Assembly (NCBI GenBank): GCA_002812745.2
Contig: NCSJ02000179.1
Coordinates: 21,295 to 85,294, forward strand
Reading direction: 5' to 3'
Source: Scytalidium lignicola
Lineage: Eukaryota; Ascomycota; Leotiomycetes
Length of the DNA stretch: 64,000 nt
In this document: piece by piece, positions 48,628 through 60,800 of the stretch
Layout: each line of letters opens with the position of its first letter
Numbering within the stretch: the stretch's first letter is position 1
The notes under the pieces: model-generated
What the model saw: only the letters and a program-made list of their open reading frames with translations
What the model was told of the DNA's origin: nothing
Database searches by the model: none
Made by a program: the position numbers and the translations under genes

Positions 48628-50312
48628 ATGGCGGTTCGTTCGCATAAACCATGGGGGTTCCATTGGCGGTCATCCAAGACTTTTATCATCTGCACGATCA
48701 TCATCATCCTGTTTACCGGTATGATCTCTTATCCCGTCGATGCTGTGTGTATCCTGACTCCATTACTCATAGATACTTTCCTATATGGTTTCCTGGTTCC
48801 AATCTTGAGCTACATGCTCGAAACCCGCCTTCACATCGATCCATCGCAAACCCAGAGTCTCACCACCATTTTACTTAGCTGCCATGGGTTTATGACTCTA
48901 CTATCAGCGCCAATTATAGCATTTTTAGCGGATAAGATGCCAAACCGGAAGATACCCCTGCTAATATCTCTTGCGGGATTCACATTGGGAACCATTTTTG
49001 TTTCTTGCACCCCATACCGTATAGAAACCTCTAACCATCCCAATCCAAGTACAGGCTAATTCGTTATGTTGCAGTTTGGGCTTTGTTCCTTGGGCGAATT
49101 CTGCAAGGGATCTCTGGATCTGCTGCTTGGATCGTGAGCTTTGCCATATTGTCGGATAATGTTGGGGCAGAGCATATGGGGAAAGTGACGGGTGTAGCTA
49201 TGTCTTTTATCACAGCAGGCCTTGTCAGTGGACCCATGGTTGCCGGGACTATGTTACAATTGCTGGGGTATTGGCCTACATGGTGTGCTTCCCTAATGGT
49301 GCTTCTCCTTGGCATGATTGCATGTCTGATTATGATTGAAGGCGGAGATGGGTCCCTAAGCCGTCCAGATTCTGTAGTATCAACGACACCCGTGCCGTCA
49401 TTGCCAGGTTTAGAAACGGCTATTGTATCGAGTGATGGGGAGACATCAGCATTGCTTTCTTCGGGCCATCACAGCTATCATTCTATAGGGACAAAGTCCG
49501 ATTCACACACTGAAGAAACCGAAAAGACTACACCCTCGCATCGTTTCTACTATATTATGTTCCGGGATATCCGAGTTTTGGCAGGAATAGTAAATACCGT
49601 GATATTTTCTGCTATTATGTCCGGATTCGACAGCACATTACCACTCCACCTTTACCGTGTCTTCAACTGGGGAAGTCTACCCGTGGGCATAATGTTCCTT
49701 GGTTTACAAATCCCCTCGATGTTTCTTGGACCTGTGGTAGGGTGGTATCAGGACCGGGCCGGGCTCCGAAATTATACCACAGTGGGATGGGTCCTTATGG
49801 CTCCTCTATTGTGGCTCTTGGGTATTCCAGGACAAAGTCATTTTATATGGGCCAGCCTAGACATATATGGCAAAGCTTTGCTTATTTTTTGTATGATTGC
49901 GATTGGCAGCGTTTCGTCCTTGATCCGCAGTGCGGGGTCTCTGCAAATAATGAGTGAGTTTGCCAGTGGTCACGTCTATTCTAAGTACTAATTAATATGT
50001 TTCCGATACTAGCTGTGTTTCATGACCTGCAGTTAAAGAATCCGAAAAGCTTTGGAGACCACGGCGGGAGCTCTAAGGTTTTTTCAATAACAGAAGTATC
50101 CTTCAATCTCGGAATGATGCTGGGACCTCTTCTCTCAGGTTATCTATCTGAAGCAGTGGGATATTATTACATGAATATGACCTTGGGTGAGTCCATAATA
50201 TTCGCCTATGTATTCCCTTCCGCTAATTCAAATAGCTGTAATATGCCTGGTTGTTGCGGTTATATCGTTCCTTTTTTTCGATGCTAAGCATCTTACCAGC
50301 AGCCCAGTTTAA
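48628..50312 (+). CDS. MFS transporter, multidrug/vesicular-amine-like, five exons
   Basis: An intact proton-driven exporter-type gene by conceptual splicing: about 493 residues in five exons (48628-48718, 48773-49018, 49075-49968, 50013-50186, 50236-50312). The introns of 54, 56, 44 (or 47) and 49 nt all have GT and AG ends, and each join restores family sequence: FT-DTFLYGFLVP; CTPY-LWALFLGRILQG; SEFAS-AVFHDLQLKNP; MNMTL-AVICLVVAV. The third donor may be 49966 or 49969; both keep the frame. Motifs: LADKMPNRK after helix 2, GSAAWIVSFAILSDNVG, and GVAMSFITAGLVSGPMVAGTML. A long Ser/Thr-rich central loop and EVSFNLGMMLGPLLSGYLSEAVGYYYMN follow. The start is the first ATG in frame. It is the best-preserved gene at this end of the island. 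Substrate unknown. Confidence 0.85.
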
Positions 50313-50776
50313 TCAGAGAAGTTACCAAGTTATCCTCACTAGTACTCTGAGTGACAGGGCCTACACCTACAACCGGTACCAACATAACATTTTACGGGCA
50401 CTAAGATACCTAGCGACGATGCTTAATACAGAGCACCCTACGCCCCTTTACAGCCTTAACAGCGCAGATTAAAATATAGCACGTAATGATTGAATCGTAT
50501 AACCAATTTTATTCATTCCTCGCGAGTTAAAAAGCAGGATAACTCCTTTGTTGATTCACCGTACAGAATTATATTATTATAACTTGAAAAATATTTGATC
50601 TCTATAGATTCCGTGCTGGTTTAATATGAAATGTCATTGACATATCAGGTCAATAAGCAATAAATTGAAATCTAAACTGTGCTCTAAATTGATGATATAA
50701 CTTCATGTATTCTTTTGTACTCCAAAACGAAGTACTAGTTGAAAGCACATGTTTGGGAGTTAGCAAAGAACCTAAC
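50313..50776. other. Spacer, no gene seen
   Basis: The 3' flank of the transporter grading into AT-rich DNA. Confidence 0.4.
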
Positions 50777-50898
50777 TGTTGGTAGAATAGTGGTTACGTG
50801 CACGTGATACTCACGTGCCATGTAGACTAGTCCTGATTAGGTAGTGGGAATGAGCGAAGCTCTTACAGCTTCACTCTCTTACCCTTAATCGTACAACA
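50777..50898. repeat. Possible LTR fragment with a CACGTG inverted repeat
   Basis: A GC-richer 122-bp block, TGTTGG... to ...TACAACA. It contains gcacgtg-atact-cacgtgc (about 50800-50818), a 7-bp inverted repeat of two CACGTG boxes. No target duplication and no second copy in the window. Confidence 0.35.
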
Positions 50899-51010
50899 AC
50901 CATGGAATAGCATAACAAGTATATTACGTATAATTGTATATTGTACTTTATGCTACAGGTGAACTAATACTGATCAGTTTGTACATATAGATTAGGAGAT
51001 TATCATTTAA

Positions 51011-51265
51011 TCAGTTAAACATTAAGCAGTTTACTTTTAAAGCTGAATCTTAAGAGATTATAACTTTTGTTTAGTTAGATGTTTGGTAATCTACTTACAA
51101 AGTTGAAATCCACCTAGTTAAAAGGGGAAATAATTATTTATTAACTTATAACTTAATTAATTAAACATTAAGCAATTTACTTTTGTAATTGTTATTACTA
51201 AACTTGTTTTTGTTAAAAATAATATATTTAACTAGATATTAAGTAATCTACTTACAAAGTTGTAT
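51011..51265. repeat. Four degenerate direct repeats
   Basis: Units near 51011, 51073, 51152 and 51227 share (a/g)ttaaacattaagcaatttacttt or its transition variants, spaced about 60-80 bases. It looks like a RIP-mutated tandem array. Confidence 0.5.
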
Positions 51266-52373
51266 AATCAGTTAATTAACTAATTCTATTTGAAAAACTA
51301 CTTTTTTACTTCTTATTTTTATCAATTTTTATTTAAAATTACTTGAAAATTATTATTTTCTTTATTATTTTTATTTTAAACTAAAAACAACATGTTAAAT
51401 TACTAACTTACAATCACTTTACTTTTATTATAGAATTATAAGCTTTTACAAGTATATAAGAGAACTTTAGAAGTTTATAAAATTTTATAATTAAGAAGAT
51501 TAAGAAGTTATTATACTTTTGAAANCTTTTGTCTAAGCTTTTAAGATTATAAAGTTTATTACTTATAAGTAAATACTCTTTGTACTCATGTATAACTAGC
51601 TTTGTTTTACAATTAATCAAGTATCTTATACTAATATTAGTAAATTATATATATAAGGCTTAGGAATAATAGGAAATATAATAGAAATAAGAAATATAAT
51701 AAAGATTACAAAGGAGAATAAGTTAGAAACCATTATAAGGGTGATGAAGAGTATTATAAGGATAAATTAAGTAGTATTAATTAAGAAATAAGAATAAGGA
51801 ATAGACTTTAGGAATGTTATTATAAATAATATATAAGAATTCTTAATTATCAAAGTTTACAAATACTATTCTAACAGAATAAGTAATATAAACCTTTAAG
51901 ACTTATTCTAAGAAGACTTCAAGAACTTTACAGTTAATACTTTTAAGGTCATCATCTAGAAAGAAATACAAAGCTTATGTAATTGCCTTTATTATAATAG
52001 TGTATATATAATATGTGTTTTTATTTAACGTTTAACAAGCATATGTCTAGACATATGTCCTAGAAGAACCTTATGGATTATAAGATGTTAAAAAGGAAAG
52101 CCTTCTAAAGTGCTATCTAGTTTACTAGTATAAAGCTTTTTAATAACAATTGTATTTATACAGTTCTACAGCTATTAACTTGTTATCTCTTGCGAATGAT
52201 TAGAATTATTGTTAACTTGTGATTAGTCCCCTTTGTTATTAACTCAATATCTTATTTCTCCTTAGCTTTTTATTTATTTTTGGTTTTATAAAAGGAAAAT
52301 AAAACAATAAATAATAATACAGACAAAAAGAAAGGGTTTACAAATAAGCTTTCAAGGCCTTATAAGCTGTTAA
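51266..52373. other. AT-rich DNA, no gene seen
   Basis: Stops in all frames. The short minus frame at 51414-51620 has no family features. Confidence 0.4.
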
Positions 52374-52617
52374 TGTTATGGACTGAGTCTAGGGTAGAGA
52401 TAGTGAATTATAATCAAGGAGGCAATAGCATTAACAATTAAGCTTGTTCTATTCTCCAAACTAATTCTTAAAGAATCCAAATTATAATAACAACTTAGGT
52501 TATCCTTATATACATTAAGTCTTATATACTCTTGAAGCAAGCCTTTATCTTAATACTTTGTTCATATGCTTAGTGTATTATGTGCACTTTCTAAGCTTTA
52601 TAATTTAGGCTTTAACA
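52374..52617 (-). repeat. 3' LTR of a minus-strand gypsy relic
   Basis: 244 bp, TGTTATGG... to ...TTTAACA on the plus strand. On the minus strand the purine tract aagagggggggataa (52632-52618) directly precedes it, identifying a 3' LTR. Confidence 0.65.
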
Positions 52618-53629
52618 TTATCCCCCCCTCTTAAGGCTCTTGTCCTTAAGAGTTACAAGCTTTTAACGTCCTCTAATACTTCTTTTAGAGTTTATAAATA
52701 TAAAGATCATTCTTGAATCTTATACTTCTTTTAAATGTGAAGGTTTTAAAATAATGTCTTTATTCAGTAACTTGATGTCATGATGCCTTTGAGTTAGTAT
52801 ACTTCTCTGGTATCCTTTTGATGTTATAATATACAAGTTTCTTATGTTAATGACAAGCTTTATACATGTGTATAGACATAGCTTTACTATTTTTCTTATG
52901 CTTTCTGGTTACTAATTCTTTTAATCCTTCTGAAGGGGTATAAGTCCTAAGTGAAGATCTAATATTTTACTTATTTTCCTTTGTTATTAATAATATAAAG
53001 TCAAACAAAGTAAATATAAAATACTTATACATAATAAACATGAAGTTATTCTTAGTATTAAGCTTTTTAATTATAATCAAATATAAGTATTCTCTTAATA
53101 TAATAATCTTGTAAAGTAATTCTTAGATTATTATAAAATTAAGTAAAGATTAATAAATATTCTGAAGTTCTTAAATAAGTAAAGTATAATATACAATTAT
53201 TAATGTTTTCAGAGGTTTATATAAACCTCTTTTGTTATTCTCTTTCTTCTCCCTTTCTTTCTTCATTATCTTATCTATTACCTTTACAAGGTAAGTTTTC
53301 CTTTTCTCTAGTTCTTTGAAGTTTGAAGTTAAGCTTTAAGTAATATTATACAAATACTTATCTTATTGTCTATTATTCTTTGCTTTCAGTTATAATTGTA
53401 TAAGTATTTTACTTTTCTCCTTTTTATCCTTTTCTTCTTTAATATATTAAGAGCTCTTTAATTAACTTTTGTAATCTTTCTTATTAAATCCTTTAATTTT
53501 TAAGTGAGTTTCCCTTGTTCACCTTTGTTAACTCTTTGATTAACATACAATTAGCTTATTATAGTTAAGAAATATAAAAAACTTATATATCCTTGTTATT
53601 TATAGTATAATAAGTCTTTATTTATTTAA
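52618..53629 (-). mobile_element. Minus-strand gypsy 3' relic
   Basis: Next to the purine tract the minus strand reads LKDKSLKRGG, matching the LEDKSL(E/R)GGD-type C-terminus of fungal Ty3/gypsy polyproteins. The rest is too decayed to assign. Confidence 0.5.
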
Positions 53630-55338
53630 CTTAACCTTAAGTATCTTACTTTACAAATTAGTAACAAGTATGAAGAATATACTTATAAGTATAAAAANGT
53701 ATAGAAAANGTTCTTAAGGAATATTATTATTATATAAATAAGTTGTTTTAACTTGTTGACTAAGTAATAATAAGTGATATCATGGTTATTACTACTCTTT
53801 GAGTAGTATAACATGAATATACTAAACATGTTAAGAATATACTTTGTTAGGAAATCAAGAAGGAAAAGATAAATAATGATAAACTAAGTATGGTTAATAA
53901 GATTTTAAGGAGTGTTAATAGTTATCTCAAAGCTTTAAATAATATTATTTAAGAGATAGTAAGTATTTTTTCTTCTCTTCCTTTTAGCTAGTATATTGCT
54001 GATGTTTCATAGGTAAATCTCTTTAACAATAATATATTCTTTGACGAAGATGTATCCTCTTCAGAGGATGTTAAGTTAAGTAAGTTAGAAGAGTTAGATG
54101 ATAACAATGACAATGGTTCTCTTATCTTTTTAGTTTGTTGTCTTGTTTACTTTTGTCTTTTAAGAGTATAAGGGGATAATGTCCTTGTTGCTTCTTATTA
54201 TTACCTTGTTTATTTTATTAATAAGTGTTCTAAGTTGATAATACTTGTCTTAGTCTTAGTCTTTAGTATAATATTCCTTATTAGTCTTGTGCTTAGTCCT
54301 CTTCTTACCTCTTCAGGGTATTATCTCTAGTTTAGAGATGATAAGTTTGTAGTTTCTTTTGTTTAACTTAATAGCCTTGCTAATGGTGATGGTAATAGTA
54401 GTAGAGATGGTAATAGTAATAATAAAGATAGTAGAGAGGATAATAGCCCTTCGTTGAAAAAAGAAGAAGTATAAGTATAAAAATGCTTATAAGCATTATT
54501 ATTAAGTAGATAATTCTTTACCTTTAAGTATTTTAGTCTTAATTTAACCTTTTTCACTTCTTGTTCCTTTTCTTTATGACTTTCTACTATGTTAATTTTG
54601 AGGAGGTTACTTCTTTTATAAGTAGTTATTTATATTGTTTTTTNATACTCTTCAAGCTTCTTTAAAATGTTTTGTAAATACTTTGGTAACTTTTAAATAT
54701 CTTTTATTAGTAAGAATCTTTTTTTATCTTATAAGGTATTGTTGAGTTTTATTCTTCTTGACTTTATAATTTAAGATAGCTTTAACCTTTTACTTGTTTT
54801 TNATTATTAATAACTTTTCCTTTTAAGAACTTTAATGTTGTGCTAGATTTATAATGATATAGTTTAAGGAGGAATATATAGAAGATTAGGTATATTCTTA
54901 TTTTAAAGGGTAACTTTAGTTTATACATAAGGTTATTGCTTATAATTTAAACTACTTTTAATAGTCTTAAATATTAATTTGATAACTTCTTATTAAGTCT
55001 TTATTGTTGTAGATTCTTTGTGGAAATCATTATAAAATCATTTATCTTGAATGTTATTAACTTTTGTTTTTTTGTTATAATACTTCTTTTNATGCTTTTA
55101 TAACTTCTTATTATTACTTTATTATTGTTTCTTTTTTCTTTTTNACAATGTTTTTTATCTTTTNCTTATATAGTAATTACTCTTTTCTTCATAACATTGT
55201 CTTTGACATTAACTTAGATCTTAAGGTTATAATTATACATATTACAGAAAGGAGTTATGCTAATAACATTATAACTATTATTATTATATGTGAATTTTAC
55301 AAGAGTTAACTTTGATGTTTAATTGTTTTGTTTGTATA
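53630..55338 (-). mobile_element. Second copy of the 3' part of gypsy M
   Basis: Homologous along its length to 5950-7640, including the integrase C-terminus and chromodomain side (minus strand, about 55330-54600) and the plus-strand antisense frame (about 53860-54480). It is joined directly to a plus-strand relic at about 55340. Confidence 0.7.
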
Positions 55339-56196
55339 AACAAAAACACTTATATATTAATGTTAAAGGAAGTTAAATCTGGAAAGAGAATATAAAAGTT
55401 AAGAAAATCATTAGTTATAAGATATATTATAAGAAATTATAATACTTAGTTAAATAGATAAAATATTTAAAGAGTAAGAATAAATAAAAACTTACTTTTA
55501 ATCTTATAAGTTATAAAGAGTTACTAAAAGCATATTACTAAACTTATCTTAAAATGAATTTCTAAGCAATAGAATTATAAAGTCAAAGAAGAAGAGGTTA
55601 ACAACAAAAGAAGAAGTTATGCTTAAGTTAGTAGAATACAACTTTGAAGGATATAAGGAATTCTGTTTCTCTTGCTTTTCTTTCTCTTTTACAATGTCAA
55701 GTTTATTCAAAGTCTTCAGACTACAACAAAACATTTCCTAGGCATACTTCTTTAAAAAGGACTATTGCTTCTTCAGGTAAGCTAAGCAAGTTATTATCTT
55801 TAGAAGAACTTCGTTGGTTTTTTCCTCCTCCTCCACAAGTTGGTTACATTTATACTTGTATGCAAGGAAAGAGGAAGAGGTGGAACTCTTGCCATTGTAA
55901 GATTAACTACAACAAGAATACTTATTATAACAATTAGAGTTAAGGTCCATTTTACAGACAAATTCATTCTGCTTGTAAAACAAATAAGGCATTATTTTAA
56001 AACTGTATTCATCAATATAATCACTTAAGGCTGTTTACTCTTGATATTTTCTTGATCTTATCCTTTCTTCTATATTACTCTTAGAACATTGTCATTTAGG
56101 TGGTATGTTGGAAAGGAGGGAAGGATTACTAAATAATAAGATTGTTCAAAGATAACATTTTAGTGTCAGGACAACATTAAGTACAAAAAGGGATAA
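55339..56196 (+). mobile_element. Second copy of the chromodomain and 3' region of gypsy A
   Basis: Homologous to about 4755-5607: the decayed chromodomain (LVKXIKYLKSKNK-like) near 55430-55490, the same downstream sequence, and a purine tract (aaaaaggga) just before the LTR. A 97-codon frame at 55644-55937 lies in the 3' region; no family. Confidence 0.7.
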
Positions 56197-56550
56197 TGTT
56201 ATAGGTTTTACTGTAACATGCTAATTAGTATAAGCCTGAGGCTTAGTACAAATACAATGTATAAAGAGAACTTAACAATTAGACAGTCATGTGATAAGGA
56301 CTTAGGACTTAAGGGGTCTAAGGTCTGTTAGTATAAGACCTAAGGACTTGGGGATCTAAGGGTCCAACTGTATTTCATTATCTATATAAGTACATTATAA
56401 GAACATAAGAGTAGACTCCTTGTGTTCAACTTAAATACATTACTATATCTTACTTTTGACTTAGTTGCTTGTGTTATATGTTTTTACTGTCCTTGAACAT
56501 TTACTATACCCTTGGTTATCCAGTAACCTGAATAGTGTAATTTTGTAACA
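56197..56550 (+). repeat. 3' LTR of family G
   Basis: 354 bp, TGTTATA to TGTAACA, homologous to 5608-5949 and 12675-13035, preceded by a purine tract. Confidence 0.8.
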
Positions 56551-57552
56551 CTTGAATAATAACTTGTTTTATATGAATTATAACTAGATTAACTATTATA
56601 ATATTATTATTAATATAAAGATTATTATAATATTTATTTAAATTATACTTATTTTTAAATTCTTTAACTAAGATAATTTTAGTATATTCTTATAAAGTTT
56701 TTAAAGNTTAACTTTTGAATTTTTAAATTACTCTTACTTATATCTACTAGAATCTTATGAACTATATATATAAATAAAGCTTTTGGAATTAGAAGTTTAT
56801 AAGACTTTTAATATTTTTTAATTTCATATAATACAATAACTATTATATATTAGTATATTTATATTAACTATTATAATAATCATTTACTTCTTAGCTTGTA
56901 TTATCTTTTAACTTTCTTGATAATTATCTTTTGAGTAACTTTTAATTTCAAGTTCATTTTTTAAAGCTTTTTCTGTTAATAGTCTTTTTATGTTATTTGN
57001 TTTAATTCTAGTTATTCTAAATTATAATTAATAAGTATAATAATTATTATAATATATGATTATACATACTTAGAATATAATCAATAAGTTATTTAAAAGT
57101 AATAATAATGTTGTTAATAGAATAATTATAAAGTTATTAATGGTTGTAAAGTTAATAATTGTAAAATTATAATAAAATAATAATNAAAAATAAAAGTGAA
57201 AAAAGTTAACTTAAATTAATTATTATAAAAATTGAAAATTTAATAATATATTACAAAGAAAATTTAATGTTATATTATTATTAGCATAAAGGTGTAGATT
57301 AACTAATTATATTTCTTTGTTTGATTTTTCACCTTTTAAAAACTTTATAACTACTTTTGTTTTTATAACATAATTATTATAACATAATTATAATTATAAT
57401 TATTTTATAATTATTAATATTATCAAGATTTGTATGTTATATCATCAAATATATTATAATAATTTATATACTAACTTATTAAATATAATATTCATCATAG
57501 TTGGAAAACATAAAGTTAAAGAGGAATTGTCTAAAAATCCTTATATAATTAA
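56551..57552. other. Extremely AT-rich spacer
   Basis: About 1 kb of nearly pure A/T with no frame beyond chance and no recognised element. Confidence 0.4.
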
Positions 57553-57717
57553 TGTTGAATTAAGCACAGCAAGAGGTTGTGTAATCAGGGTTACTCAAAT
57601 ATATTATGGTCTTGTAGTGTAGTTATGTACGTACAAGTGAAGCTAACTATTAGAAAGGGAAGTCATGTGTAATAGGTGAAATGTGATGCCTAAGGTGGCA
57701 ACTAAGATATCACAACA
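57553..57717 (-). repeat. 3' LTR of the copia element
   Basis: 165 bp. It is the more mutated of the pair and carries the AT-ward transitions. Confidence 0.85.
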
Positions 57718-57853
57718 CACCCTCATGTCACCGAAGCACCGAAAATTAATGCAAAAGTCCCCTAAATCCCATACAAAAACAAGTGCAGAGACACTTGAAC
57801 TATAAAACAGAATGCTGCAAGTGTAATACCTGAACCTGAAATGAGAGTTTTTA

Positions 57854-60800
57854 TCAATTCAAAGTAATCGATTTCAGGCCNAACAAATCCATAAACTTTG
57901 CATGTTTGACTGAATTCAAAGCTTTTGTAAGGCCGTCAGCCACCATATCTGCGGTAGGGACGTAATTCAAAACGATCTCTCCTGATTGCACTTTCTCACG
58001 TACAAAGTGATATCTGATATCAATGTGTTTAGCCCTTTTCGATTGTTCGGTAGTCTCAGCCATAGAAAGGGAGCCCTGATTGTCACCATTTAAGGTGATT
58101 TTAGAGCTCGAAACGTTGACCTGGAGTTCTGACAGCAATCTGGCCAGCCATATGGCTTCGCGTGACGCTTCAGAGAGAGCACAGTACTCAGCTTCCGTAG
58201 TGGACAGAGTAACACAAGGTAATCGCTGGCAGCGCCATGAAATAGGTCCACCACCCAAAAAGAAGAGGTAACCTATGGTGGAACGACGCGTTTCCAAGCA
58301 ACCACCATAGTCAGAGTCGCTGAAACCATAGAAATCAAGGTTTTCGTTTCCGTCTCCTCCAAAGGTGATGCCAACATCTTGAGTGCCCTGGAGGTACTGA
58401 AAGACCTGTTTGACCAACTTCAAGTGCTGTGGAGATGGATTTTGAAGGAATTGTGAGAGTCGGGAGACCGGAAAGGACAGATCAGGACGTGTTTGTGTCA
58501 TGAGATACATAACGGAACCAACTTTTTCAGAATAAAGCTGAACGTCTTGGGGAGTAGCTATACCGTCGTATTTGACCATGAACTCGGCCACATTTGCCTC
58601 AAATGGAGTAGAGTGAGGTTTGACGTTGCTGTACCCAAATCGATCAAGAATCTTCTTGACATACCCATCCTGGACGAGAGAAATGGTGTGTTTCTCCCAA
58701 TCCCGTATGATACGCACCCCCAGAAACCAGGATGCAGGTCCCATATCGATCATTTCGAATAAATCGTGGAGAATTCGCTTGACCTCGTCGAATTGAGAGC
58801 CTCCAGGACCGATAACTAGAAAATCGTCAACATAAGTGCAAATAAAGATGCTTAGACGTTGATTAAAGAAGACACTAGGGTCGGATTGAAGAGGAAGAAA
58901 GCCAATTTCAGCTAGCTTCGAATTGAGCTTCAATTGCCAGCAACGGGGAGCTTGCTTCAGTCCATACAGGGACTTCAAAAGAAGAAGAACAAGGTGACCA
59001 TCGCCATCGATATCAGCATATTCAACACCAAGAGCTCGAAGATCCTCAACGGTGAATCCCTCAGGGAGATCTATATAGATTTCTACGTCGATATCACCAT
59101 TTAGAAAGGCTGTAACGACGTCCATTTGGTGTATTTGCCAGCCACGAACAGCGGCAACTGACATTAATACCTTCCATGTTGCCGACTTGACAACACTTGC
59201 CCAAGTTTGATCATAATCCACTCCATGGCGCTGTTCGTATCCCTTGACCACAAACCTGGCTTTAAAGCGTTCAATTTGACGGTCTGCGTTGCGTTTGATG
59301 CGATAGACCCATCGGCCCTTCAAGGCATGCTTTCCAGGAGGAAGCCGAGTAAGCTTAAAAGTCTTACACTTCACCAAGGACTTAAGCTCTGTAACCGTGG
59401 CATCTTGCCATTCCTGGGAATACGGAGTATCAAGGGCTTCCTTGTAAGATTTCGGTTCTGTGGGATCATCTGTCACAGCTAGGGCATACCCTAAATTCAG
59501 AGCAGAACGAGCTGTAAGACAGTGGCCATAAGCCATAGCAACTGCTGGAGGCTGACCAAGAATCTCTCCTTCATCAGGAAAGGCTCCAGAAACGACTGGA
59601 GATGGAGAAACAACTGGAGATGGAGCCTGAGTGCTTGATTTTGCAGCTTGCAGGCGTGTAACACGATTCTCTGTAAGATCAACGTGTGTAATATCGGAGT
59701 TGGTATGTCCTTGTTCAGGCTTCTTATTCTTTGAGCCTTTCGGACGACCACGACCGCGTTTGGTAGGTACAACTACCTGAGGAAGCTCATCTTCAGACAC
59801 CTCCTCCTCCTCCTCAGTAGGTTGTACAACCTCCTCAAACGTGGAGTTCAACTGTGGAGGGAGAGCCGCATCTTGCGGGGTAGAAGGTGGAGATAGTGGA
59901 GAACGTGGGGAACTAGCTTCAGCAACAGCTTCAGCATCTTGAGCCTTGACAACAAGCTCTTCTGGGCGTAGATTACCCTCAGTGAAGGTAATATGAGAAG
60001 TGCGGACCAGTTTGTAAGTGCGTGAGGGAACCCAACAACGATAAATCGAGCTGCCCTCAAAGCCTAGCAATATGCCCTCTTCAGCCCTAGAAGCCATCTT
60101 TTGGGATGCTACACGACGTTCCTTGTCAACATGTATAAATATTTTGGAACCAACAACACGAAGGTTCGATAGATCAGGTTTGCAATTAGTACCAGAGGGA
60201 GAAACCTGTTTCATAAAGGCTTCAAATGGAGTGATATCACCTACAAGAGTTCTGGTTGCAAGACGATTGCCAATATATATGGCTGATTTGTACACCTCGT
60301 TCCAGAGTGTAAGGGGAATGCCAGCGGCAATCATAATGGTGCGAGTTCTTGTAAATATGGAGCGTTCAGCTCTCTCAGAGACTCCATTTTGCCATGGTGT
60401 ATGGGGAGTAGTCTCTTCATGTCGAATACCTTTGTGACTACAGAAGGTATCAAGTTTCTCTCCACCAAACTCGTTTCCACCATCGATTCGAATCAATTTG
60501 GGAGTGATATTCCACTGATTCTTGAGAAGGGCACAATGCGTAACTATAGCATCATATGCACCCTTCTTTTCTTTATGGGTATAACCCCAAGTAGCACCAG
60601 AGCAATCATCCACTATAGTAGTGGCGTAGTGATGCCCATTATAGCTGACAGGTGTAACTGTACACACATCGATATTCAAGACCTCACCAACTTTGGTGGA
60701 TCGTTTTCTAGGTTGTCGAGAAACGCCCTTTTCAGAGCGACCACATTCACACGCCTCGCAAAGGAAGGGGTCTTCGTCAGAGGCCTTCTTCACCAGCTCA

